From the NCBI RefSeq assembly GCF_035013185.1, contig NZ_JAYGJO010000017.1, forward strand, positions 1 to 64,000: a stretch of 64,000 nt of DNA, given 5' to 3'. A model generated the notes under the pieces. That model was not told where the DNA came from and did not search any database. It saw only the letters and a program-made list of their open reading frames with translations. Source of the DNA: Acerihabitans sp035013185 (GTDB lineage: Bacteria > Pseudomonadota > Gammaproteobacteria > Enterobacterales > Enterobacteriaceae). This document shows, piece after piece, positions 17,772 through 26,036 of this stretch. The position numbers and the translations under genes are program-made. Position 1 is the first letter of the stretch. Each line of letters starts with the position of its first letter.

Positions 17772-17799
17772 AAAATAGCACTTAATGGACGCCATTCAA
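17772..17799 (-). promoter_or_regulatory. candidate bgl promoter
   Basis: On the - strand TTGAAT (17799-17794) and TATTTT (17777-17772) are 16 bp apart, just upstream of the leader RAT. The predicted start site near 17765 would place the whole RAT in the transcript. Confidence 0.6.
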
Positions 17800-17816
17800 T
17801 AGCCTTGGGATGAAAA

Positions 17817-17832
17817 CGTGATGTTGATCGCG
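17817..17832. promoter_or_regulatory. candidate CRP site of the bgl operon
   Basis: CGTGA, six bases, TCGCG approximates the CRP consensus TGTGA-N6-TCACA, with AAAA before it. Its centre lies about 60 bp upstream of the predicted bgl start site, a productive class I position. E. coli bgl is CRP-dependent. Confidence 0.45.
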
Positions 17833-17859
17833 ACCATCAAGGAAAAGCCCAAGATAGGC

Positions 17860-19215
17860 TTACTGCTCTGGAACCAACAGCACAGTGGCAACCACCACCA
17901 CCACTAATCCAACCAATACCGGCACCGAGGTGCGTTTCACCACCTCAAACGGTGAGATTTTCGCCATTCCCGCGACCGCCACCACCACCCCCGAGACCGG
18001 TGACAGCGTACGACCGAGATTGGATGCTTGCAGCATCGGAATCACCAGATAGGCTGGGTTGATGCCCATCTGGGCGGCAAGTTTGGGGATAAGTTGCACA
18101 AACGCGTAAAACGGCGCGTTACCAGAACCGGTGGTCATGGCCGCCAGCATGGTTATCGCCACCAAGACCAGCATCATGATGATGCCACCGGTGCCAAAGG
18201 ATTGCGCAAGGCTAATCAGACCACTGATAAAACCAATGGTGCTAAGCCCCTGGGCAAACACCCCGGCTGCCACCAATAGCATCACCACTGAGGCAAAAGC
18301 ATCCGCCATACCGCGATAAGCCACTTCCAGACCAGAAAACACCGTTTGTGCGCTGCGGGTGCGGCAAAACTCAATGAGCGCGGCCAGCAACATGCAGATC
18401 ACCAGCACGGTAATAATATGCAGTTCCGGCCCCCACTTACCATCGAAGATCAGTACCCCAAAAATGGGCGTAAAGGGTAACAGGGCATAAAAAGCCGGCG
18501 CATTGGTTTTGAGCTCGCTAACGTCTAACATCTGATGCGGTTCATCGCTTTTATTATCCAGATACCGCTGCCAGAAATAATGGGCGATGGCCATGCTGGC
18601 GATCGCCGCGATGGAGATAGGCAGCGTAATTTTAAAAGCAAAATCCACCAACGGCAATTGTGCTGCCTGAGCCGCCAAGACCACGTCGCCAGAGGTTGGG
18701 GCCAGGATAATGGCCGCAGGCGAGGCACAAATCGCCGCCGCCGCGCCTCGACTAATACCGACGTTAACCATCACCGGGAACAGGGTTGCCATCAGCAACA
18801 CGCCCAAGCCGGTGGCTGAAGACACCGCCAGGGACATTAGGCATGCCACTAGGTAGGCGGCCACCATCAGCAAATAGGGTGAATTAATCATCTGCAACGG
18901 GCGCGAGGCGATTTTCACCACCACGTCGTTGGCGCCAATATGGGTCATATAGGCGGCAAACCCACACAGCATCATGATCATCATGCCAAGATCGCCGCCA
19001 CGGCTCATTAGCAGGATTTTGACATACTCAACAATGTCCGTAGCCCGCCATCCGGTCGTCGTGGCGCTGGCCGGCAAGACAGCCTTGCCCATCAGTGCGC
19101 TGAGCGTCAGCAGGAATAAACCGCCAACCAGCAACACGCCAATGGCTGAATATCCCTTGATAATGTACCGGCCCACCACAATGGCGACAACAACGCCAAT
19201 CATCAAATCAAGCAT
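17860..19215 (-). CDS. dcuC: anaerobic C4-dicarboxylate transporter DcuC
   Basis: The 451-aa inner-membrane protein has about 12 membrane segments. It exports succinate, or exchanges fumarate and succinate, during fermentation and anaerobic growth. It matches E. coli DcuC strongly (ILLMSRGGDLGMMIMMLCGF and SNLGRTLSPVSGVVVAVAG). The ATG at 19215 has AGAGGAATT directly upstream and gives the family N-terminus (MLDLMIGVVV); the in-frame ATG at 19236 is too early. It is a single gene, tail-to-head with the bgl operon and divergent from cycA. Confidence 0.95.
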   Translation of the reverse strand: MLDLMIGVVVAIVVGRYIIKGYSAIGVLLVGGLFLLTLSALMGKAVLPASATTTGWRATDIVEYVKILLMSRGGDLGMMIMMLCGFAAYMTHIGANDVVVKIASRPLQMINSPYLLMVAAYLVACLMSLAVSSATGLGVLLMATLFPVMVNVGISRGAAAAICASPAAIILAPTSGDVVLAAQAAQLPLVDFAFKITLPISIAAIASMAIAHYFWQRYLDNKSDEPHQMLDVSELKTNAPAFYALLPFTPIFGVLIFDGKWGPELHIITVLVICMLLAALIEFCRTRSAQTVFSGLEVAYRGMADAFASVVMLLVAAGVFAQGLSTIGFISGLISLAQSFGTGGIIMMLVLVAITMLAAMTTGSGNAPFYAFVQLIPKLAAQMGINPAYLVIPMLQASNLGRTLSPVSGVVVAVAGMAKISPFEVVKRTSVPVLVGLVVVVVATVLLVPEQ

Positions 19216-19379
19216 AATTCCTCTCATCTTAGCCAACGCTCAGGCGTGACTATTTTATTAATTGGTGCCAATAGGGAAACTACTGGTAAGTCAACGCTGC
19301 ACTTTGCCTATAAGTGCGTGCAGATGTTATGACGCTCATCAAGGAATATCACGGATGTATCCACCAGCAGCAAGGAATA

Positions 19380-19454
19380 ATGAAAAATAAAATATTGCTC
19401 ACATTATTGCTGCTCATTATCGCGGCGCAGCCGATAAAAAAACATTTCCCTTAA
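19380..19454 (+). CDS. possible 24-aa hydrophobic peptide
   Basis: A short frame encodes a Lys-rich start (MKNK), a hydrophobic stretch of about 11 residues (ILLTLLLLIIA) and a basic tail (KKHFP). AAGGA lies four bases before the ATG. It stands in the 340-bp gap between dcuC and cycA, 101 bases before cycA on the same strand. The shape recalls tiny membrane toxins of the Ibs/Ldr kind or a leader peptide, but it could be chance. I see no partner antisense promoter. Confidence 0.3.
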   Translation: MKNKILLTLLLLIIAAQPIKKHFP

Positions 19455-19555
19455 ACCTCCTTATTACCTATCTTATGTGCCGGCCACGCCGGCGCGGTTT
19501 GCAACAATATCAGCCAGCAGAGCCGACATAACATTACTGACAGGAACTGTTCCAT

Positions 19556-20950
19556 ATGGTTGATAACACGAAAGACACCGTTTTCGTCACAGAGAGTCCA
19601 GTAAAGCTGCGGCGCAGCTTACATAACCGTCATATCCAGCTAATGGCCATTGGCGGAGCCATTGGTACCGGCCTGTTTATGGGATCGGGCAAAACCATTA
19701 GCCTGGCAGGTCCTTCGATCATCTTCGTGTATATGATCATCGGATTTGTGCTGTTTTTCGTGATGCGCGCGATGGGTGAACTGCTGTTATCAAACCTAGA
19801 GTACAAATCTTTCAGCGATTTTGCCGCCGATTTGCTGGGGCCGTGGGCGGGCTATTTTACGGGTTGGACCTACTGGTTTTGCTGGGTGGTCACCGGCATT
19901 GCCGATATGGTGGCCATCAGCGCCTATTTTCAATTGTGGTTTCCACACTTTTCGATCTGGATGAGCGCCCTGCTTTGTGTTGTGGTGTTTGTGTCCCTGA
20001 ATATCGCCACGGTAAAATTGTTTGGTGAAATGGAATTTTGGTTTGCGATCGTGAAAATCATCGCGATAATCGCCCTGATCGGTACTGGCATTGTGCTGGC
20101 GGCACTGCATTATCCCTCGCCTTCCGGCACCACCGCATCGGTGGCCAATATTTGGCAATATGGGGGTATGTTCCCCAAAGGACTCAGCGGCTTTTTTGCT
20201 GGTTTCCAAATCGCGGTGTTCGCATTTGTCGGCATTGAGTTGGTGGGTACTGCCGCCGCCGAAACCCATGATCCGCACAACGTCCTGCCGAGAGCCATTA
20301 ATGCCATTCCTCTGCGCGTGATTATGTTTTATGTGCTGGCGCTGTTGGCCATTATGGCCGTAACGCCCTGGAGCAGCGTCATCGCCGACCGCAGCCCGTT
20401 TGTTGAAATGTTTATGCTAACGGGGCTACCTGCCGCCGCCAGTGTGGTGAATTTTGTGGTGCTGACCTCGGCGGCCTCGTCGGCCAACAGCGGCATTTTT
20501 TCCACCAGCCGCATGCTGTTCGGCATGGCAGAACAGGGAGTGGCCCATCGCCGCTTCGCGCAGTTGTCGCGCAGGGCAGTGCCGATCAATGGATTATTGT
20601 TCTCCTGCTTCTGCTTACTGGCGGGCGTTGCGCTGATCTATCTGATTCCCAACGTCATGACGGTGTTTACTCTGGTCACTACGGTGTCCGCCATTTTATT
20701 TATGTTTGTTTGGACCATTATTCTGTGTTCTTACCTGGCGTATCGCCGAAAATACCCCAAGCGTCATAGCCAATCCAACTTCAAAATGCCGCTGGGTAAA
20801 CTGATGTGCTGGGTCGGCATGGCGTTTTTTGCCTTTGTCCTGGTGCTGCTGACGTTACAACCTGACACCCGACAAGCGCTGATAGTCACGCCTTTGTGGT
20901 TTATTATCCTGGCCATTGGCTGGCAATTGCGCAAGAAAAAAGGGTTGTAG
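19556..20950 (+). CDS. cycA: D-serine/D-alanine/glycine:proton symporter
   Basis: The 464-aa amino-acid/polyamine-family (AAT) permease has 12 predicted membrane segments. It imports glycine, D-alanine, D-serine and the analogue D-cycloserine. Identity to E. coli CycA is high over the whole protein (AIGGAIGTGLFMGSGKTISLAGPS near residue 33, FPKGLSGFFAGFQIAVFAFVGIELVGT in the middle). The start at 19556 has AGGAA upstream. It stands alone between dcuC and a convergent hydrolase gene. Confidence 0.96.
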   Translation: MVDNTKDTVFVTESPVKLRRSLHNRHIQLMAIGGAIGTGLFMGSGKTISLAGPSIIFVYMIIGFVLFFVMRAMGELLLSNLEYKSFSDFAADLLGPWAGYFTGWTYWFCWVVTGIADMVAISAYFQLWFPHFSIWMSALLCVVVFVSLNIATVKLFGEMEFWFAIVKIIAIIALIGTGIVLAALHYPSPSGTTASVANIWQYGGMFPKGLSGFFAGFQIAVFAFVGIELVGTAAAETHDPHNVLPRAINAIPLRVIMFYVLALLAIMAVTPWSSVIADRSPFVEMFMLTGLPAAASVVNFVVLTSAASSANSGIFSTSRMLFGMAEQGVAHRRFAQLSRRAVPINGLLFSCFCLLAGVALIYLIPNVMTVFTLVTTVSAILFMFVWTIILCSYLAYRRKYPKRHSQSNFKMPLGKLMCWVGMAFFAFVLVLLTLQPDTRQALIVTPLWFIILAIGWQLRKKKGL

Positions 20951-21045
20951 GCAGACTTGCCTGCACGAGGTGACATAGGCGGCGGATGTCGTTGACAGTC
21001 ACCCTTGACTTAGTCTTGCCGCGATTTCACTGTCGGTGCCCAAGG

Positions 21046-21603
21046 CTAAAAGTAGTCTTTTAGCACCGCCATCAGGGCGGGAAACTGGTTAAACCCATCC
21101 AGTGCGCGAAAATGACCGGCGGCAGGGAAACTGTATAGCTCGGCGGAAAGCGAGCTGCTCAAGGTCTCGGTAAGATAGTTTGGTACCACATCGTCGTTTA
21201 AGGATTGCAAGATAATGCGGTGGTGTGTACAGGCTTTCACCTGTTGGAAGTCAATACCGGCCTGGGTAAACTGATTAAGTTCAGGAAGGCCCGGTACCGG
21301 ATCGGCAAACCCTGCGACTAGCACGATGCCTCCCACCGTGACGTTCTGGCTGGCCAGGTACTGCAGTAGCGTGACACAGCCCAGGCTGTGCGCAATAAAC
21401 CAGGTATTACGCGAAGGCAGAGGAACGCTGGCTTTAAGATGGGATAACCATTGATCGGGCTTGGGGGCGCGCGGAAAAGGCATTCGCGGCAGGATCACCT
21501 CGATACTCTTTTTTTCAATTTGGCTTTTCAGCCAGTGAAACCAGTGATGTCGCGGTGTGGATAAAAATCCGTGGACAATGACCAGTTGATCAGGTTTATT
21601 CAT
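21046..21603 (-). CDS. RBBP9/YdeN-family serine hydrolase
   Basis: This 185-aa alpha/beta hydrolase of the compact RBBP9 family is cytoplasmic and has no signal peptide. The nucleophile elbow is HSLGC (Ser73), and the acid Asp (NDDVVPN) and His (AAGHF) complete the triad. The N-terminal VIVHGFLSTP carries the oxyanion turn. Family members hydrolyse small esters in vitro, and physiological substrates are generally unknown. It is not obviously linked to its neighbours, being convergent with cycA and upstream of the zinc importer on the same strand. Confidence 0.85.
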   Translation of the reverse strand: MNKPDQLVIVHGFLSTPRHHWFHWLKSQIEKKSIEVILPRMPFPRAPKPDQWLSHLKASVPLPSRNTWFIAHSLGCVTLLQYLASQNVTVGGIVLVAGFADPVPGLPELNQFTQAGIDFQQVKACTHHRIILQSLNDDVVPNYLTETLSSSLSAELYSFPAAGHFRALDGFNQFPALMAVLKDYF

Positions 21604-21855
21604 TGATTCACCCTCGGTTAACGGTGGTCGGAGACCCAGCCATCGGGGAATTCACGCTGCTTAATAGCCAGAATAAACGCGGTATATGTCATTCAGTTTG
21701 CAAAGCTGATTATATTGCCGGTGCTGCATCCTCGGGGTAGCAAATGGCCCCAATTCGGTTGCCGGGCAGCATCGCCAGTCATAGGGATGTTACCATCACC
21801 GTCCGGGCATTGCGCGACCGATCTGCCACTATCATAGCCCATCGACATTGAATCC

Positions 21856-21877
21856 GATGCCGGGGAGACCCGGCATC
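21856..21877 (-). terminator. hairpin closing the zinc importer operon
   Basis: A perfect 9-bp stem (GATGCCGGG and CCCGGCATC) with a GAGA loop lies 13 bases past the stop codon of the binding-protein gene. There is no T-rich tail on the - strand, so it may act as a 3' stabiliser rather than a classic terminator. The rest of 21604-21889 shows no gene. Confidence 0.6.
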
Positions 21878-21889
21878 GTTATGCGGGGG

Positions 21890-22768
21890 TTATTTCATGC
21901 TGTTCACAATCGTGTCCACATTGTGCTTAAACGCCGCTTCATAGGTGGCGGCGGGACCGTCGGCCTTGGACAACGCTTCTGGATAGAGCTCGCCCCCCGG
22001 CTGCGCGCCACTGGCGGCAGCGACCTGTTTGACCAACCGGGGATCGGTCTGGTTTTCCATAAAGTAGGTTTTAATATGTTCCCGCTTAATCTGATCGATC
22101 AGGGCTGCCACATTACCGGCACCGGCCTCCGATTCGGTGGAGAAACCGACCGGGGCCAGGAAGGTCACACCGTATTCGCGACCAAAGTACCCAAAGGCGT
22201 CGTGGCTGGTAATGACCTTGCGTTTTGCCCGTGGAATAGCGGCGAATTGCGTTTTTGCCCACAGGTCCAGTTTATCCAGCTGTTGAATATACGCCTCGCC
22301 GCGCCGGCGGATATCCCCCGCGTCGTCAGGATCGGCGGCAACCAGCGCTTCCATAATATTACGGGCATAAATGGCACCATTGGCGGCGCTGTTCCAGGCG
22401 TGCGGATCGGTTACCGTTTTGCCCTCGTCCACCATTTTACGGGCGTTCACTCCGTTGGAGGCGGTAATGACCTGACCGCGATAGCCAGAGGCACTGATCA
22501 GACGGTTCATCCAGCCTTCCATACCCAGGCCACTGACAAATACCACATCAGCCTGTTTCAACGCCTGGCTGTCCCGTGGTGAAGGTTCAAAACTGTGCGG
22601 GTCCCCATTGGGCCCCACCAGGCTTGTGACCTTGACATGTTCACCACCCACTTGCTTGACCATATCGGCCAACACAGAAAAACTGGCCACCGCATCAACG
22701 GTTTTTGCCCACACACTCGGGCTTAGGACTATCATCACCATTGCCAATGAGACCGGTAAACGTTTCAT
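21890..22768 (-). CDS. zinc-type ABC transporter periplasmic binding protein
   Basis: The 292-aa protein has a signal peptide (ending SPSVWA) and the cluster A-I (ZnuA/SitA/TroA) fold: two lobes joined by a rigid helix. Metal ligands are recognisable in GDPHSFEPSP, TDPHAWNS and TSHDAFGYF, plus a C-terminal acidic residue. It lacks the His-rich loop of ZnuA, so it resembles the YfeA/SitA/AztC branch. The Zur-like box ahead of the operon argues for zinc. It is the last gene and overlaps the permease gene by 4 bp (ATGA). Confidence 0.88.
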   Translation of the reverse strand: MKRLPVSLAMVMIVLSPSVWAKTVDAVASFSVLADMVKQVGGEHVKVTSLVGPNGDPHSFEPSPRDSQALKQADVVFVSGLGMEGWMNRLISASGYRGQVITASNGVNARKMVDEGKTVTDPHAWNSAANGAIYARNIMEALVAADPDDAGDIRRRGEAYIQQLDKLDLWAKTQFAAIPRAKRKVITSHDAFGYFGREYGVTFLAPVGFSTESEAGAGNVAALIDQIKREHIKTYFMENQTDPRLVKQVAAASGAQPGGELYPEALSKADGPAATYEAAFKHNVDTIVNSMK

Positions 22769-23649
22769 TCTTTCTCCTTGCTATTAACGACTCGATGCCG
22801 CCGCAGCGCTGCCATAAACCCGCCGCGTGGACCCAATAGAACCGACACAAAAAAACACAGGCTCGCTGTCAGCACAATAGCCGGCCCGGCCGGCAGCGAG
22901 GCATAAAATGACCAAAGCAGCCCCATCAAGGAGCTTAATAAACCGATCATCACACCGAGCAATAGCGTGGTGGTGAGATGTCCGGACCAGCAGCGGGCCG
23001 CTACCGCCGGTAGCATCATCAGCCCTACTGACATCAATGTGCCGAGAATTTGAAAACCCGCCACCAGATTGAGCACCACCAACGCCAAGAACAGCGCATG
23101 GATCACTTTGGGATAACCACGTCGGTTGACACGCAGAAAGGTCACGTCAAAGGACTCGATAATCAGCGCACGATAAAGCAGCGCCAGCGCCAGGACGGTA
23201 AAGGTGGTGATAATACCGACAAAGCTAATGGCGTTTATATCTACTGCCAGGATTGAACCGAACAGCAGATGCAGTAGATCTACGCTGGAACCGTGTAAGG
23301 ACACCAGCGTCACCCCCAGCGCCAGTGATCCAAGATAGAAACCGGCGAAGCTGGCATCCTCTTTTAACGCGGTTTGCGACGTCACCAGGCCGGAGAGAAT
23401 GGCCACCAACAGACCGGCGATAAAACCACCGATACCCATTGCCATCAGTGACATACCGCAAAGTAAATACCCCACGGCCACGCCGGGCAGGATCGCATGG
23501 GACAAGGCATCCCCCACCAGGCTCATACGGCGCAACAGGAGAAATACCCCCAGCGGCGTGGTACTCAGCGATAATGCGCAGCACGCCACCAGCGCACGAC
23601 GCATAAACCCATAAGAGACAAAAGGGTCAATTAACCAATGGATAATCAT
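22765..23649 (-). CDS. zinc-type ABC transporter permease
   Basis: The 294-aa ABC-3-family permease (ZnuB/MntB/SitC-like) has about eight membrane segments. The coupling region (LRRMSLVGDALSHAILPGVAVGYLL) and the family GTLMSVGLMMLPAVAAR are present. The ATG at 23649 overlaps the ATPase stop codon by one base (TAATG) and gives the family-like start MIIHWLIDPF. A longer frame to 23727 runs into the ATPase gene and is rejected. It acts with the adjacent ATPase and binding protein. Confidence 0.9.
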   Translation of the reverse strand: MIIHWLIDPFVSYGFMRRALVACCALSLSTTPLGVFLLLRRMSLVGDALSHAILPGVAVGYLLCGMSLMAMGIGGFIAGLLVAILSGLVTSQTALKEDASFAGFYLGSLALGVTLVSLHGSSVDLLHLLFGSILAVDINAISFVGIITTFTVLALALLYRALIIESFDVTFLRVNRRGYPKVIHALFLALVVLNLVAGFQILGTLMSVGLMMLPAVAARCWSGHLTTTLLLGVMIGLLSSLMGLLWSFYASLPAGPAIVLTASLCFFVSVLLGPRGGFMAALRRHRVVNSKEKE

Positions 23650-24353
23650 TAACTTACCTGGAATAGTGAGGGACGGTCCCGGCGTTCGGCCGTACTGAGA
23701 GACAAGACCTCGGCAGAGGCACCCCAATGGACATGTTTTTGGCTCAACATCAGGGTTTGCGGAAAATGGCGAGCGACCAGATCGCTATCATGCAGCACCA
23801 CCAACAACGTTTGCCCGCGGGTATGCAACTGAGCGATCACCTCCATCAGCAACCGGCAGGTCTGGCTGTCGATACCGGTGAAGGGTTCATCGAGCAAGAC
23901 TAAAGGGGCGTGTTGGACCAGCAGACGGGCAAACAGCATGCGCTGAAATTGTCCCCCTGACAGCGCTTCGATGGGGCGAGACGACAGCGCAGATAAACCC
24001 ACCCGCTCCAGGGCCTGCTCAATACGTTTTTTATCAGCGCGACCAATACGTCCGAGCAGCCCGGTAGCCGGCCAGCAGCCCATGGCAACCACATCAACCA
24101 CATTGATGGGGAATTGATGGTCCATTTCTGACTGTTGCGGCAAATAGGCCATGCGCGGCCGGACAGCAGCATTAAACGTCAGTTGTCCCGATACCGCGGG
24201 CAACAGCCCGGCAAGGGTTTTCAGTAAGGTGGATTTACCACTGCCATTAGCCCCCACTAGCGCGGTCATGCTGCCGGTGTGGACACGGCCGCTGATCGGC
24301 AGCGAAATCCCCTGGCCTTGGTAACCCAAAACAATATTTTCAAGTGTTATCAT
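23649..24353 (-). CDS. zinc-type ABC transporter ATPase
   Basis: The 234-aa nucleotide-binding protein has Walker A GANGSGKST, the Q-loop YLPQQSEMD, signature LSGGQFQR and Walker B LVLLDEPFTG. The sequence resembles ZnuC/SitB/MntB-type ATPases. The ATG at 24353 overlaps the stop codon of the preceding 46-aa frame (ATGA), which points to translational coupling; the frame extends upstream to 24431 without family similarity. Confidence 0.9.
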   Translation of the reverse strand: MITLENIVLGYQGQGISLPISGRVHTGSMTALVGANGSGKSTLLKTLAGLLPAVSGQLTFNAAVRPRMAYLPQQSEMDHQFPINVVDVVAMGCWPATGLLGRIGRADKKRIEQALERVGLSALSSRPIEALSGGQFQRMLFARLLVQHAPLVLLDEPFTGIDSQTCRLLMEVIAQLHTRGQTLLVVLHDSDLVARHFPQTLMLSQKHVHWGASAEVLSLSTAERRDRPSLFQVS

Positions 24354-24490
24354 GGTAATAAGGTCGCCCAATAAATCGCGCCCCACAGCAGTACCAGCGC
24401 ACAACAGGCCAACAAAAGGCGAGCCAACCACGACGCAGTCAGCAGATTGAACCTTGCACGCGGATCGGTAATGTTAATCGACTTGGGCAT
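24350..24490 (-). CDS. 46-aa single-span membrane protein heading the zinc operon
   Basis: A small frame encodes a polar N-terminus (MPKSINITDPRARFNLL) and one hydrophobic segment (LLLACCALVLLWGAIYWATLL, about 25-45). Its stop codon overlaps the start of the ATPase gene (ATGA), and it begins about 20 bases after the Zur-like box, so it is the first gene of the operon. I do not recognise a family. A clear ribosome-binding site is missing before the ATG at 24490. An alternative in-frame start at 24532 would fall upstream of the Zur box. It could be an accessory subunit or a leader whose translation couples to the ATPase. Confidence 0.5.
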   Translation of the reverse strand: MPKSINITDPRARFNLLTASWLARLLLACCALVLLWGAIYWATLLP

Positions 24491-24506
24491 AAAAAAAGAA
24501 AGGTTA

Positions 24507-24530
24507 GTAAGTGTTACTGTATAACATAAC
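24507..24530. promoter_or_regulatory. Zur-like operator
   Basis: On the - strand the site reads GTT then ATGTTATA, CA, GTAACAC. The Zur consensus of enterobacteria has ATGTTATA and TATAACAT halves around two bases. The left half is perfect and the right half differs at a few positions, with GTGTTA and TAACAC as outer inverted arms. Its position 20 bases before the first frame of the operon supports repression by zinc-bound Zur. Confidence 0.7.
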
Positions 24531-24670
24531 ACTCATTATCCATTGAAGGCAAGAATTTGTGTTAACGCAGCACCGGCGTTTCCTGCCCGTGCTTGGCTTG
24601 ACGCTCAGGGGTATAAAGATAAGAATCGCACTGGGCGTTAATCAGTCCTGGTCCGCAGGGTTATGCCCTT

Positions 24671-25882
24671 CTATAGGCTGCTCAAGTCCGCCATTGGGGT
24701 GGGGTGTTTTCTGAACTGCATAAACAACGCCAACAAGGTCAACAAGCCGATAGCGCCAAGGATGAGCCACGGCAACGCCGGGGTGGCGCTATGGGTGCCG
24801 ATGTCGAACAACCAACCGCCGCCACTGTATCCCAAGGCCCCGCCCACCGCCGCACCCATGCGGCTAAAACCCACATAACTGCCCCGGGCACGGAAATCCG
24901 CCAATTCGGCGCTCAGCGTCTCCCGCGCCGGCTCGGCGATAAGTGATCCCAGATAAAAACAGATCACCAGTGTAAACAACACCATCAGTGTATCCACATA
25001 CCCCACCAGCATCAGACTCAGCGCCATCAACCCCAAGCCAAACATCAGCCGCTGTTCGAGACGGAAATGGCACTCGCTCCAACGCGCCAGAGGATAAAGC
25101 AGCACCAGCGCCATCACGGCACCGATCGCGTACATCCAGCCCACCGCTTCCGTCGTGCCGGACATCGCCTTAACGGCAAGAGGCAGCATCAGCATCACCT
25201 GTACGTTCAGGGTATAATAGCCGGTCAGTATCATCACGTAACGACGGAACCGTTTATCCTTAAACGCTCGCGCAATACCCGCCGCCACCGGCGCACGCAC
25301 GCTGGAAAGTTTGTAATCAGGTAATTTCCAAGCATTCCATCCAGCAGACAGAATAAACATCACCATACCGGCAAAACAGACCCGCTGAAAATCGTAGTTC
25401 AATAGCAACCACGTGCCCAGCAGGGCTCCCAATACACGAAAGGCACTGTCTTCCACCATCAAAATCGAAAAAAAACGCCCGCGCTCACGCGGTCGCACCA
25501 ATTTTATCACCAGTGCCGCTCGACAGGGAGAAAACAACATACCGCCAATGGCCGCCAGCGCGCAGGCCAGCATCAGTATCCAGGCCCGATCGGCATAGGC
25601 CATCAGACCAAATCCCGCCGCGCGCAGCAGCATGCCGAGCACCAGCATCGGCCTGACCCCAAACCGGTCGGCAATGGCACCACCAAGAATACTGGTGCCC
25701 GATTGGATAAACTGCCAGATCGCCAGCGAAATGCCGACGATCACCGCCGGCCAGCCGAGATGCTCGACAAAATGAACCGACATTAAGGGAAAAACCACCG
25801 AGAAACCTAATTCCAACAACATATTATCAAGCAGTAAAAAGCGCTTACCTGCACGTCTTGCGCGCACGGTGACTGGAAGCAT
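24671..25882 (-). CDS. MFS drug exporter, MdtH-like
   Basis: The 403-aa inner-membrane transporter has 12 predicted segments. It aligns with E. coli MdtH (FLLLDNMLLELGF at the N-terminus, RGRFFSILM in the middle, IAEPARETLSAELADFRARGSYVGFSRMG toward the C-terminus). MdtH confers low-level resistance to fluoroquinolones when overexpressed. The local context gives no further clue: it lies head-to-tail behind a serine-hydrolase gene on the same strand. The overall similarity leaves paralogue rather than orthologue possible, so I give no gene symbol. Confidence 0.85.
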   Translation of the reverse strand: MLPVTVRARRAGKRFLLLDNMLLELGFSVVFPLMSVHFVEHLGWPAVIVGISLAIWQFIQSGTSILGGAIADRFGVRPMLVLGMLLRAAGFGLMAYADRAWILMLACALAAIGGMLFSPCRAALVIKLVRPRERGRFFSILMVEDSAFRVLGALLGTWLLLNYDFQRVCFAGMVMFILSAGWNAWKLPDYKLSSVRAPVAAGIARAFKDKRFRRYVMILTGYYTLNVQVMLMLPLAVKAMSGTTEAVGWMYAIGAVMALVLLYPLARWSECHFRLEQRLMFGLGLMALSLMLVGYVDTLMVLFTLVICFYLGSLIAEPARETLSAELADFRARGSYVGFSRMGAAVGGALGYSGGGWLFDIGTHSATPALPWLILGAIGLLTLLALFMQFRKHPTPMADLSSL

Positions 25883-26036
25883 ACAAAGCCCGTTCCTATG
25901 ATCTGTTGTTATATTAACGGCATCCCATAGTGAGGTCCTTCATATAAACCAATGATAAACGTTTTTACGCTTTCACTCCGTCAGCGGCCCCCATTGGGTT
26001 AATAACATTTGTGCAAAAATGGAAAGTTCTTCATAG

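Noticed and set aside
23649..23727. Longer N-terminus for the zinc permease
   Set aside because: It would overlap the end of the ATPase gene by about 80 bases; the ATG at 23649 has the usual one-base overlap.
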